A stretch of DNA of 64,000 nt from BP-191 sp035940575 (GTDB lineage: Bacteria; Actinomycetota; Actinomycetes; BP-191): the NCBI GenBank assembly GCA_035940575.1, contig DASZER010000063.1, positions 14,648 to 78,647 on the forward strand, read 5' to 3'. The position numbers and the translations under genes were made by a program. The notes under the pieces were generated by a model. That model was not told where the DNA came from. It saw nothing but the letters and a program-made list of their open reading frames with translations, and searched no databases. Each line of letters begins with the position of its first letter. The first letter of the stretch is position 1. Positions 24,793 through 34,156 of this stretch are shown here, one piece after another.

Positions 24793-25036
24793 GCTCGGCA
24801 CGCCTTGTCTCCGCCAGCTGCCTGTCAGCGTGGGCCATCCTCTTCTGGAGCACGTAGAGGCCGAGGACCAGGCCGAGCAGCAGGCCACCGAAGAACAGGA
24901 CGTGACCGGTGTGCAGCCACTTGTCGGCGTAATAGCCGATGACCCCGTAGACGGCCAGAGCGGCGGAGAACTCGATCACGGCGTTCCACGCCGTGCTCAG
25001 GTCCTGCCACTGCGTCCGTTCGGGGGTCCCAGCCAT
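24779..25036 (-). CDS. AtpZ/AtpI-family small membrane protein, first gene of atp operon
   Basis: 85 residues, two transmembrane helices (about 22-37 and 45-64) with the GYYADKWLHTG loop typical of AtpZ/AtpI-type proteins, and a charged C-terminal tail (QKRMAHADRQLAETRRAE). The ATG at 25034-25036 has no Shine-Dalgarno, and a promoter-like -10 ends 9 bases upstream, which suggests a nearly leaderless message. A candidate Rex operator lies at 25124-25141. Confidence 0.75.
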   Translation of the reverse strand: MAGTPERTQWQDLSTAWNAVIEFSAALAVYGVIGYYADKWLHTGHVLFFGGLLLGLVLGLYVLQKRMAHADRQLAETRRAERADG

Positions 25037-25045
25037 GACCGGCGC

Positions 25046-25075
25046 AGCCTAGCAACGCGGCGTTGACGGGGTCAA
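25046..25075 (-). promoter_or_regulatory. Candidate promoter of the atp operon
   Basis: On the minus strand, -35 TTGACC (25070-25075), 18-base spacer, -10 TAGGCT (25046-25051). Transcription would begin about 3-5 bases before the atpZ-like ATG, giving an almost leaderless message, in keeping with the missing Shine-Dalgarno. Confidence 0.45.
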
Positions 25076-25123
25076 AACGTCGTCGGATGCAAAACCGCAG
25101 GTCAGAGGCCATGTCGGCCGATC

Positions 25124-25141
25124 TTGTGAAAACTTTCACGA
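25124..25141. promoter_or_regulatory. Candidate Rex operator upstream of atp operon
   Basis: TTGTGAAAACTTTCACGA matches the Rex consensus TTGTGAA-N4-TTCACAA at 13 of 14 defined positions. Rex is the actinobacterial NADH/NAD+ sensing repressor, and atp operons are reported Rex targets in Streptomyces. The site lies about 50 bases upstream of the -35 box proposed above. The rex gene itself is not in this window. Confidence 0.6.
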
Positions 25142-25217
25142 GCGGCTGGCCCCGCCGCGCCCCCTCCGCGGGGGTCCGCGGCGCCTCTCCGGCGCCGGGC
25201 GCGCGCGGTCACCGTGC

Positions 25218-25751
25218 TCACCGGTGCCCGTCGAGGGCGTTGCCCGCGCGCTGGATCGCCATCAGCAGGTGGTCGGCGGCCTGGCGAGCCGCGGCGACGT
25301 CGATCGTGACGTCGCCGACGACGACGGCGTACGACCCCTCCGTGGCCACGAATCGCGCCCGCCACGCCCGTGCCAGGTCCTCGTCCGGCTTGCGGGCGCG
25401 TCTCGGGACGCGCGGCTGCTGGGCGTCCCCGACGCCGCGCAGGTAGTCGTCGAAGTGCTCCAGCGCGTCGCGTGCGGAGCGCGCCCCCGGCAGCAGGGAG
25501 TCGAACCTTTCGAGCGCGTCGGTCAGGATCGCGCTCCCGCGCTCGGACCCGGTCGCCCTCGCGAGCTCCGCCGCGCGCACGACCTGGCGCAGCGCGAGCA
25601 CCAGGAGGAGCGCGTCCGCCCGCCGGCGTACGTCGCCCTCGCTCCCCGACAGCACGCGCTCCGCCTGCACCGCGACCGCGAGGTACCAGTACCACCCGTC
25701 GCTGAGGGCGACCGCGGGCAGGTTCTCCGTGATCCGCCAGTCGTCGGCCAC
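25218..25751 (-). CDS. Hypothetical protein, helical
   Basis: 177 residues, soluble. It opens MADDWRITENLPAVALSDGWYW and is mostly helical with many Arg and Ala; the C-terminal 40 residues include VVVGDVTIDVAAARQAADHLL. No catalytic motif seen. It starts 4 bases after the wecA stop, so it is the last gene of the prfA-to-wecA run. GC-rich inverted repeats at 25148-25190 after its stop may end the transcript. Family not recognised. Confidence 0.65.
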   Translation of the reverse strand: MADDWRITENLPAVALSDGWYWYLAVAVQAERVLSGSEGDVRRRADALLLVLALRQVVRAAELARATGSERGSAILTDALERFDSLLPGARSARDALEHFDDYLRGVGDAQQPRVPRRARKPDEDLARAWRARFVATEGSYAVVVGDVTIDVAAARQAADHLLMAIQRAGNALDGHR

Positions 25752-25755
25752 CCGG

Positions 25756-26961
25756 CTAGCTGTCGCCCACTGCCGGCGGCGGGTCGTCGCGGAGGGCGCG
25801 GGCGCGCTCGGCGAGGTCGATGACGTCGCCGGGCGGCTCCGACACGGGCACGGGCTCGCGGGCGACGTCCTGCGGGCGGCGGGACGGGACCAGCGACAGC
25901 GCCGCGCCGAACAGCACCGCGACGCCCGCCCCCGCCGCGACGACAGGGAGGCGTACGAACGACGCCGCCACCCCCCCGAACGCCATCACGGCGGCCCAGT
26001 ACCAGATCGTCAGCACGGCGCGGCGGTGGGTGTGGCCGATCTCCAGGAGCCGGTGGTGCAGGTGCTCCTTGTCGGGCGCGAACACCGACCGCCCGGTCCG
26101 CGTGCGCCGGAACACCGCGAGCAGCAGGTCCACGAACGGCACCGCGAGCACCGTCAGCGGCAGCAGCACCGGGAAGAAGAACGTCGCGCCGCGCCGGGTG
26201 CCCAGGGCCGTCGGGTCGAACGTCGTCGTGCCGCTCGTCACCGCCGCCGCGAGCAGGAGCCCGAGCAGCATCGAGCCCGAGTCGCCCATGAAGATGCGGG
26301 CGGGGCTGAAGTTGTGCGGCAGGAACCCCACGCAGACGCCCGCCACGATCGCGGCGAGCAGCGTCGCGGGCGTGACGCGGGTGTTCTGCTGGACGACCGA
26401 CATCTGGTAGCAGAACCCGAAGAACGCCACCGCCGCGATGCCGACGACGCCCGCGGCGAGGCCGTCGAGGCCGTCGATGAAGTTGATGGAGTTGACCATC
26501 ACGAGCGTCAGCAGGACGGTCGCGACGACGGAGAGGTTGGGGTCGAGGGCGAAGTTCTGCGCGCCGGTGCCTGGCAGCGTGATGAAGAGGAGCTGCACGC
26601 CGAGCAGCACGAGCGTGCCGGCCGCGACGGCCTGGCCCGCGAGCTTGGTGAACGCGTCGAGGGACCAGCGGTCGTCGGCCACGCCGAGCAGGCAGACGAT
26701 GGCACCGGCGATGAGGACGGCCTTCGGCTCCGGGGTCCCCCTGATGATCTGCAACGCAGGCAGCGCGCGGGCGACGAACATCGCCGCCACCACGCCGCCG
26801 AACATCGCGAGCCCGCCGAGGTACGGCGTCGGGATCGCGTGCACGTCCCTGTCGCGCGGCCGCGCGAGCGTTCCCGTCGCGATGGCGAGGCGACGGGCGA
26901 CCGGCGTCAGCAGGTACGTCACCGCCGCCGCGACGAAGAAGACGAGCGCGTACTCGCGCAT
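25756..26961 (-). CDS. wecA: Undecaprenyl-phosphate GlcNAc-1-phosphate transferase family protein
   Basis: 401 residues with about eleven transmembrane helices. It belongs to the MraY/WecA group, with PTPYLGGLAMFGG near residue 45, DDRWSLD, the central catalytic NSINFIDGLDGLAAG, and MGDSGSMLLG. It transfers GlcNAc-1-phosphate (or a related sugar) to a polyprenyl phosphate, starting arabinogalactan linker, teichoic acid or other glycopolymers. The C-terminal 60 residues are a hydrophilic tail. In actinobacteria this gene lies, as here, between glyA and the atp operon. Confidence 0.9.
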   Translation of the reverse strand: MREYALVFFVAAAVTYLLTPVARRLAIATGTLARPRDRDVHAIPTPYLGGLAMFGGVVAAMFVARALPALQIIRGTPEPKAVLIAGAIVCLLGVADDRWSLDAFTKLAGQAVAAGTLVLLGVQLLFITLPGTGAQNFALDPNLSVVATVLLTLVMVNSINFIDGLDGLAAGVVGIAAVAFFGFCYQMSVVQQNTRVTPATLLAAIVAGVCVGFLPHNFSPARIFMGDSGSMLLGLLLAAAVTSGTTTFDPTALGTRRGATFFFPVLLPLTVLAVPFVDLLLAVFRRTRTGRSVFAPDKEHLHHRLLEIGHTHRRAVLTIWYWAAVMAFGGVAASFVRLPVVAAGAGVAVLFGAALSLVPSRRPQDVAREPVPVSEPPGDVIDLAERARALRDDPPPAVGDS

Positions 26962-26982
26962 GGGGGGAAGGCTAGCCGCGCG

Positions 26983-28251
26983 CTACGGGCGCGGGTAGGC
27001 CGGGTGCGCCTCGACGAGCGCCGCGACCCGGTCGCCGACCTCGCGGGCGACGTCGGGGTCGTCGCCCTCGCGGACGGCGCGCGCGATGAGCGAGCCGATC
27101 TCCTTCATCTCGCCCTCGCCCATGCCCTGCGTCGTGACGCTCGGGCTGCCGACCCGGATGCCGCTCGCGACCGACGGCGGCTGCGGGTCGTACGGGATGG
27201 CGTTCTTGTTGAGCACGATCCGCGCGGCGTCGCAGCGCGCCTCGGCCTCGGCGCCGGTGACGCCGATCGGCTGGACGTCGAGCAGCGCGAGGTGCGTGTC
27301 GGTGCCGCCGGTCACGGCGCGCATGCCCTCGGCGACGAGGGCGTCGGTGAGCGCCTGCGCGTTGGCGACGACCTGGCGGGCGTAGGCGGCGTACTCGGGA
27401 GTGGCGGCCTCGCGCAGCGCGACGGCCTTGGCGGCGACGGCGTGCATGAGCGGCCCGCCCTGCATCATCGGGAAGACGGCCTTGTCGAGCTTCGCCGCGT
27501 GCTCGGCCTTGCAGACGAGCATGCCGCCGCGCGGCCCGCGCAGGACCTTGTGCGTCGTGAACGTCACCACGTCGGCGTACGGCACCGGGCTCGGGATCGC
27601 CTTGCCGGCGACGAGGCCGATGAAGTGCGCCGCGTCGACCATGAGGATCGCGCCGACCTCGTCGGCCACCTCGCGGAACGCCGCGAAGTCGATGAGCCGC
27701 GGGATCGCCGACCCGCCGCAGATGATCATCTTCGGCCGGTGCTCGCGCGCGAGGTCGCGGACCTGGTCGTAGTCGATGTCCTCGGTCTCCTGGGCGACGC
27801 CGTAGTGCACCGCGTTGAACCACTTGCCGGAGAACGACACCTTGGTGCCGTGCGTCAGGTGGCCGCCCATCGGCAGGCTCATCGCGAGGACGGTGTCGCC
27901 GGGTGAGAGGAACGCGCCGTAGACGGCGATGTTCGCCGAGGCGCCGGAGTGCGGCTGGAGGTTCGCGTGCTCGGCGCCGAACAGCTCCTTGGCCCGCGCG
28001 ATGCCGATCTCCTCGGCCTTGTCGACCTCGGAGCAGCCGCCGTAGTAGCGGCGCCCCGGGTAGCCCTCGGCGTACTTGTTGGACAGCGTCGAGCCGAGGG
28101 CGGCGAGGACGGCGGGCGAGGTGAAGTTCTCGCTCGCGATGAGCTGGAGGCCGCCGCGCAGCCGGTCCAGCTCGGAGAGGACGACACCCGCGATCTCCGG
28201 GTCGGTCGCCTCCAGGGAGGCGAAGTCGGGTCCCCAGAACGTGTCGCTCAT
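26983..28251 (-). CDS. glyA: Serine hydroxymethyltransferase
   Basis: 422 residues, full length. PLP-dependent enzyme that turns serine and tetrahydrofolate into glycine and methylene-tetrahydrofolate. The cofactor lysine is Lys235 in TTHKVLRGPRGG; ENFTSP and SGASAN are also in place. In this class the motif usually reads THKTLRGPRGG, a minor change. ATG at 28249-28251 overlaps the rpiB stop (ATGA). Confidence 0.96.
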   Translation of the reverse strand: MSDTFWGPDFASLEATDPEIAGVVLSELDRLRGGLQLIASENFTSPAVLAALGSTLSNKYAEGYPGRRYYGGCSEVDKAEEIGIARAKELFGAEHANLQPHSGASANIAVYGAFLSPGDTVLAMSLPMGGHLTHGTKVSFSGKWFNAVHYGVAQETEDIDYDQVRDLAREHRPKMIICGGSAIPRLIDFAAFREVADEVGAILMVDAAHFIGLVAGKAIPSPVPYADVVTFTTHKVLRGPRGGMLVCKAEHAAKLDKAVFPMMQGGPLMHAVAAKAVALREAATPEYAAYARQVVANAQALTDALVAEGMRAVTGGTDTHLALLDVQPIGVTGAEAEARCDAARIVLNKNAIPYDPQPPSVASGIRVGSPSVTTQGMGEGEMKEIGSLIARAVREGDDPDVAREVGDRVAALVEAHPAYPRP

Positions 28252-28691
28252 GACTGCTCCTCGAGCTCGGCGATCTTCTCGACGCGACGGGCATGGCGCC
28301 CGCCCTCGAACGCCGTCGCGAGGAAGGTGGCCAGTACGGCCTCGGCGACGCCCGGTCCTACGACGCGGCTGCCCAGGCAGAGGACGTTCGCGTCGTTGTG
28401 CAGACGACTGTAGCGAGCGGTGAAGTCGTCGTGGGCGACCGCCGCACGGACGCCCGCCACCTTGTTCGCGGCGATCGAGATGCCGATGCCGGTGCCGCAG
28501 ACGAGGACGCCCCTGTCGGCCTCGCCGGTGGTCACCGCCCGGCCCACCGCCGCGCCGAAGTCGGGGTAGTCCACGCTGCCGCCGTCGTGCGCGCCGAGGT
28601 CCACGACCTCGTGGCCCGCCGCGCGCGCGGCGTCGGCGAGCGCGTTCTTCAGCTCCCACCCGGCATGGTCCGCGCCGAACGCCACCCTCAT
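28248..28691 (-). CDS. rpiB: Ribose-5-phosphate isomerase B
   Basis: 147 residues. RpiB/LacAB sugar isomerase with GADHAGWELK at the start and the active-site segment VLVCGTGIGISIAANK (catalytic Cys in VCGTG). It interconverts ribose-5-phosphate and ribulose-5-phosphate. The ATG at 28689-28691 overlaps the phosphatase stop, and its own stop overlaps glyA, so it is coupled on both sides. Confidence 0.94.
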   Translation of the reverse strand: MRVAFGADHAGWELKNALADAARAAGHEVVDLGAHDGGSVDYPDFGAAVGRAVTTGEADRGVLVCGTGIGISIAANKVAGVRAAVAHDDFTARYSRLHNDANVLCLGSRVVGPGVAEAVLATFLATAFEGGRHARRVEKIAELEEQS

Positions 28692-29239
28692 CCCGCCAGC
28701 ACCTCCAACGGGCGCCGCAGCGCCTCCGTGATGTCCTCGATCGCCGCGGCGTACGCGGCCTCCCCGCGCCCGTACGGGTCCGCGACGTCCTCGTCCCTCG
28801 GGTCCGGCGCCGGGTGCCTGCCGCGCGCGGCGGCGACGGCCGCGACGAGCGCGCGGGCGCGGTCGGCGGGGTCGTCGCCCGCGGGCACCTCGACGTGGTC
28901 GAGCAGCCGGGCGAGCTCGCGCATCGTGAACGTCCTCGGCAGCGCCTTGGGGTCCAGCGTCACGACCGCGGAGCGGTGCTCGCGGGTCGCGGTGAGGACG
29001 AGGTCGGCGTCGCGCACGAGCTCGGGCGTGAGCCGCCGCGCGCGGAACGCCGCGCTGTCGATGCCGAGGGCGGTCAGCTCGCGCGCGGCGCCGGGCTCGA
29101 TGCCGTAGCCCTCGAGGCCGTACGTCCCCGCCGAGTGCACGCGGAAGTGCTCGGCCGGCAGCCGGGTCGCGGCCAGCAGCTCGGCCGTGGGCGAGCGGCA
29201 GATGTTCCCCGTGCAGACGAACAGCAGGTCGAACGTCAC
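28688..29239 (-). CDS. Low-molecular-weight protein-tyrosine phosphatase family protein
   Basis: 183 residues. The phosphate-binding loop CTGNICRS spans Cys9 to Ser16 with Arg15, and the general acid is probably in DVADPYG near the C-terminus. This is the arsenate-reductase/LMW-PTP fold. Position next to tsaC and prmC is common in actinobacteria. Target proteins or other phosphate substrates are unknown. GTG at 29237-29239 overlaps the tsaC stop. Confidence 0.9.
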   Translation of the reverse strand: MTFDLLFVCTGNICRSPTAELLAATRLPAEHFRVHSAGTYGLEGYGIEPGAARELTALGIDSAAFRARRLTPELVRDADLVLTATREHRSAVVTLDPKALPRTFTMRELARLLDHVEVPAGDDPADRARALVAAVAAARGRHPAPDPRDEDVADPYGRGEAAYAAAIEDITEALRRPLEVLAG

Positions 29240-29877
29240 GGCGTCTCCAGCGCGGGGACCACCTCGCGCAGCCGGTCGGTGCCGAGCGCGCCCGCGCGCA
29301 GGACGCGGGGGGCCGGGGCGGTGAGGTCGACGATCGTGCTCGGCGTCCCCTCCTCGGCGGGGCCGCCGTCGAGGTAGACGGCGACGGACTCGCCGAGCTG
29401 CGCCTCGGCCTCGCCGACGGTGGTGGGCGGGGGCTGGCCGTGGCGGTTCGCGCTGGAGACGGCGAGCGGGCCCGTCTCGACGAGCAGGTCGAGCGCGACC
29501 TGGTGCAGGGGCATCCGTACCGCAACCGTCCCCTTGGTGTCGCCGAGGTCCCACGACAGGCCCGCGCCCTGGCGCAGCACGAGCGTCAGCGGCCCCGGCC
29601 AGAACGCCGCGATGAGGTCCCTCGCGACGTCGGGCAGCTCGTCCACGAGCCCGTTGACGGTGCGCCAGGAGCCGACGAGGACGGGCACCGGCACGTCGCG
29701 GCCCCGGCCCTTCGCGTCGAGCAGCCGGCGCACGGCGTTCGGGGAGAACGCGTCGGCGCCGACGCCGTAGACGGTGTCGGTGGGGAGCACGACGAGGTCG
29801 CCGCGCCTGGCGGCGTCGGTCGCCGCCGAGATGCCGTCGGGGCGGACGGTGTCGTCGGTGCAGTCGTAGCGCCTCAT
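29236..29877 (-). CDS. tsaC: L-threonylcarbamoyladenylate synthase
   Basis: 213 residues of the TsaC/Sua5 (YrdC) family. It makes threonylcarbamoyl-AMP from threonine, bicarbonate and ATP for the t6A modification of tRNAs that read ANN codons. VVLPTDTVYGVGADAF near residue 30 and the AVSSANRHGQ segment line the ATP/threonine site. Short form without the Sua5 C-terminal domain. ATG at 29875-29877 overlaps the prmC stop. Confidence 0.93.
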   Translation of the reverse strand: MRRYDCTDDTVRPDGISAATDAARRGDLVVLPTDTVYGVGADAFSPNAVRRLLDAKGRGRDVPVPVLVGSWRTVNGLVDELPDVARDLIAAFWPGPLTLVLRQGAGLSWDLGDTKGTVAVRMPLHQVALDLLVETGPLAVSSANRHGQPPPTTVGEAEAQLGESVAVYLDGGPAEEGTPSTIVDLTAPAPRVLRAGALGTDRLREVVPALETP

Positions 29878-30736
29878 GGCCTCTTCCTCGCGGTGACCCA
29901 GCGCGGCCTGCCCGTCAGGTCGCGGTGGTCCTCGACCTCGTCCCACCCCTCGAACACCGCCGGGGCGCTCTCGCCCTGGCGGTCCGAGTGCTCCACGACG
30001 ACCGCGCCGCCGGGCTTGAGCAGCCGGCGCGCGACGCGTTCGACCTCGCGGATGACGTCGAGCCCGTCGGGGCCCGCGACGAGCGCGCGGACCGGGTCGT
30101 GCTTGACCTCAGGGTCGATCTGGTCCATCTCGTGGTCGGCGACGTACGGCGGGTTGCTCACGACGACGTCGACGGTGGCGTCGTCCTCGGGGAGCGCGTG
30201 CGCGAGGTCGGCCTCGTGCACGACGACGGCCGGGTCGCCCGCGCGCAGGCGCGCGACGGCGTTGCGGTGCAGCCAGGTGAGCGCGCCGCGGTCGACCTCG
30301 ACGGCGTGCACCTCGGCGTTCGGGACCTCGTGGGCGACCGAGAACGCGATCGCGCCGCTGCCGGAGCAGAGGTCCACGACGACGGGCCGCTTGGTCCCCG
30401 AACGCCGCGCCGCGTCGATCGCCGCGCCCGCGACCGACTCCGTCTCGGGCCTCGGGACGAACACCCCGGGGCCGACGGCCAGCTCGACGTAGCGGAAGCC
30501 GACGGAGCCGACGATGTGCTGCAACGGCTCCCTGGCGCAGCGCCTGTCGATCATCGCCTGGAAGACGTCGTACTGGACGGCGTCGAGGTTCGGGACGACG
30601 GGCAGCGACGTGCGCGCGACGCCGAGCACGTGCGCGGCGAGCTGCTCGGCGTCCCAGTGCGGCGAGTCGACGCCCGCCTTGTGGAGGCGTTGCACCGCCT
30701 CCGCGATCGCCGATCGCACCGAGACCGGCGGACCGA

Positions 30737-30740
<4 letters not shown>
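29874..30740 (-). CDS. prmC: Release factor glutamine methyltransferase
   Basis: 288 residues. The substrate-binding motif SNPPYV and the SAM site VVDLCSGSGAIA identify the N5-glutamine methyltransferase that modifies the GGQ glutamine of release factors. Its target, PrfA, is encoded directly upstream with a GTGA overlap. The N-terminal helical domain (residues 1-85) is complete. GTG start at 30738-30740. Confidence 0.95.
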
Positions 30741-31795
<1,055 letters not shown>

Positions 31796-31840
31796 CGGGC
31801 TCTTTCGGCTAGGGAGCGGGCGGGGGTGGTCGCCCGGTCG

Positions 31841-32074
31841 CTAACCCTCCTGAGCCGGCGCGCCGCCCTTGGGCGTGCGCTTGCCGAAGCGCTTCTCGAA
31901 CTTCTCGACGCGGCCGCCGACGTCCATGATCTTCTGCTTGCCCGTGTAGAACGGGTGGCAGGCGGAGCAGACGTCCGCGTGGATGTCGCTGACGGTGCTG
32001 CGCGTCTGGAACGTGTTGCCGCACGAGCAGTGCACGGTCGCGGCGACGTAGTCCGGGTGGATGCCCGACTTCAT
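31841..32074 (-). CDS. rpmE: Ribosomal protein bL31, zinc-binding form
   Basis: 77 residues. Cys16, Cys18, Cys36 and Cys39 make up the zinc ribbon of the C+ class, which is usually expressed when zinc is plentiful. The body KSGIHPDYV and HPFYTGKQKI is typical. In many actinobacteria rpmE directly follows rho; here 10 kb of Tad locus and a TPM gene separate them. Confidence 0.96.
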   Translation of the reverse strand: MKSGIHPDYVAATVHCSCGNTFQTRSTVSDIHADVCSACHPFYTGKQKIMDVGGRVEKFEKRFGKRTPKGGAPAQEG

Positions 32075-32207
32075 GGCTGTGTCTCGTCTCTGTCAGTGGC
32101 GCCGGGTCGGCATGCGAGCACGCCGGGAACCGGTCCAGGGATGCACCCAGTGTACGCGAGCCGCGCCACCCCGCCCACCGACCGGTCCGCACCCGGGCGG
32201 CGCGCCT

Positions 32208-32259
32208 CGTTCCTTGCAGCCCGTACGGCGCTCCCCCGCGTGACGATCTTCAAGGAACG
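32208..32259 (-). repeat. 3'-end element with covarying terminal stem, copy 2
   Basis: 52 bases, 32 bases after the tadC stop. On the minus strand CGTTCCTT pairs perfectly with AAGGAACG at the other end (8 bp). The inner blocks TTGAAGATCGTCAC and GGCTGCAA match the copies at 9814 and 52875, while the outer stem differs in sequence. It is also upstream of rpmE. Confidence 0.75.
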
Positions 32260-32291
32260 GTGACCTGGCGGCGGGGCGGCAAGCGGGCGGG

Positions 32292-33209
32292 CTAGCCGAA
32301 CGACCTGCTGATCTGGATGGCGGCCGGGCCGAGGATGACGACGAAGAGCGCGGGGAGGATGCCGAAGATCAGGGGGAACAGCAGGCGGACCGGCGCCTTG
32401 GCGGCGCGCTCGCGGGCGAGCTGGCGGCGCTTGGCGCGGATCTCGCCCGCCTGCGTCTTCAGCACCTCCCCGATCGCGATGCCGAGCGCGTCGGCCTGCA
32501 GCAGGGCGAGGACGAACGTCGCGAGCTCCGGGCACGACGTCCGCTCGCGCAGCGACGTCAGCGCCTCGCGGCGGCTGAAGCCGAGCTGGACCTCGTGCAG
32601 GAAGCGGGAGAGCTCGTCGCCGAGAGGACCTGGCAGGCGTTCGGTCACGATCGACACGGCCTGCTCCAGGCCGAGCCCGGCCTGCACGGAGATGGCCATG
32701 AGGTCGAGCGCCTCGGGCAGCGCGCGGCGGATCTCGCCCTGGCGCGAGTCCGCCCGCAGCGACAGCAGGATGTCCGGCAGCGTGAAGCCGAACGCCAGCC
32801 CGAGCACGGTGCCGGGCACCGCCCAGAACGCCGGCGCGCCGATGACCGAGGGGGCGGCACCGAAGCCGAGGCAGAACAGCGCCCCGAACACGCCCTTGCC
32901 GAGGTAGACGAGCGACGGGTCGAGGCGGCCTTCGAGGCCGGCGAGGAGCAGGCGGTGGTCGAGCTCGTTGCGGATCGACGACGGCGTGAGGCGGCGCATG
33001 ACGTCGGCCAGCGACCCGCCGACGCCGGACGCGAGCCGCTCGGCCAGCGGCGCGCGCAGGCGCGCGCGGAACTCGTCCACCTCCCCCTCCGCCTCGTCCC
33101 GCAGGAACAGCATCGAGGGCGCGGTGGCGCGCGGGGCGGCGGCCTGCATGACGCCGTACGAGAGCAGGAAGATCCCCAGCCCGACGGACAGCGCGACGAG
33201 AGCGAGCAT
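32292..33209 (-). CDS. tadC: TadC-type pilus platform protein
   Basis: 305 residues of the type II secretion F domain family. Two helices near the N-terminus and about 120-150, then the GspF-like domain (ALPEALDLMAISVQAGLGLEQA) and a final helix pair ending FPLIFGILPALFVVILGPA. TadB and TadC form the inner-membrane platform of Tad machines. Start ATG at 33207-33209 shares one base with the tadB stop. Confidence 0.88.
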   Translation of the reverse strand: MLALVALSVGLGIFLLSYGVMQAAAPRATAPSMLFLRDEAEGEVDEFRARLRAPLAERLASGVGGSLADVMRRLTPSSIRNELDHRLLLAGLEGRLDPSLVYLGKGVFGALFCLGFGAAPSVIGAPAFWAVPGTVLGLAFGFTLPDILLSLRADSRQGEIRRALPEALDLMAISVQAGLGLEQAVSIVTERLPGPLGDELSRFLHEVQLGFSRREALTSLRERTSCPELATFVLALLQADALGIAIGEVLKTQAGEIRAKRRQLARERAAKAPVRLLFPLIFGILPALFVVILGPAAIQISRSFG

Positions 33210-34156
33210 CAGAACTCCAGCCTCACGATGCGGGCCATGACGGCGGACGCGCCCGCCATGAGCAGCGCGGCGAACCCGAGCATCGCCCGGCCCACGCCGG
33301 TCTCCCAGAGCGTCGCGATGTAGCCGGGCGCGGCGGCGCGCATGAACAGGAACATCAGGATCGGCAACGCCGCCAGGACGTAGGCGGACAGCTTGCCCTC
33401 CGCGACGAGCGCGCGGAGCTCGCGGCGCACCTCCTCGCGGGCGCGCATGAACGACGACAGCGTGCGCAGCATCTCCGACAGCCGGCCGCCGACCTCGAGC
33501 TGGATGCGCACGCCCTCGACGGTCCACGTGAAGTCCGGGCAGTCGAGCCGCGTCGCCATCGCGTCGAGCGCGTCGAGCAGCGGGCGGCCCACCTGCGTCT
33601 CCGCGAGCACCCGCCGCAGCTCGGTCGCCATCGGCTCGGCGGAGTCCTCCGCGACGAGCTGCAACGCCGTCAGCAACGAGTGGCCCGCCTCCATCGACGA
33701 GGCCGCGAGGTCGAGCACGTCGGGGAGCTGCGCCTCGAACCGCCGCCGCCACGACCGCGTGCGCAGCGCCACCACGGCAGGGGGAACGAGCGCGCCGACG
33801 ATGCCGAGCCCCACGAGCCCTGCCGCTCCGGCGACCACCGCGCCGACCGCGGCCGGCACGAGCGCGGCGGCGACCCACAGCAGCAGGAACTCCGCGGGGT
33901 GCAACGCGATCCGGGCACGTTCGAGCTTCACGGTCTGCCGCTCGGTCCACGGCAGCTTCTCGGTACGCGACTCGGTCCAGCGGGCGACCTTCTCGTACAG
34001 CGAGACGGTGGCCTTCGACGGCGGTCCGTCGGCCGACAGCTCGAAGTCGAGCATCGCGGCGACGCGCCTGCGGTGCGCGGCGCGGCCGGTCGCGACGCCG
34101 TAGACGGCGAGCGAGCCGCCGCACACGACGAGCGCGAGCGCGAGGAGCGCGAGCAT
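33209..34156 (-). CDS. tadB: TadB-type pilus platform protein
   Basis: 315 residues, GspF-like domain with membrane helices at about 2-20, 85-130 and 265-310. The conserved part is LPDVLDLAASSMEAGHSLLTAL and VEGVRIQLEVGGRLSEML. It pairs with TadC. The ATG shares one base with the tadA stop (TGATG), so tadA-B-C are translationally linked. Confidence 0.88.
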   Translation of the reverse strand: MLALLALALVVCGGSLAVYGVATGRAAHRRRVAAMLDFELSADGPPSKATVSLYEKVARWTESRTEKLPWTERQTVKLERARIALHPAEFLLLWVAAALVPAAVGAVVAGAAGLVGLGIVGALVPPAVVALRTRSWRRRFEAQLPDVLDLAASSMEAGHSLLTALQLVAEDSAEPMATELRRVLAETQVGRPLLDALDAMATRLDCPDFTWTVEGVRIQLEVGGRLSEMLRTLSSFMRAREEVRRELRALVAEGKLSAYVLAALPILMFLFMRAAAPGYIATLWETGVGRAMLGFAALLMAGASAVMARIVRLEF

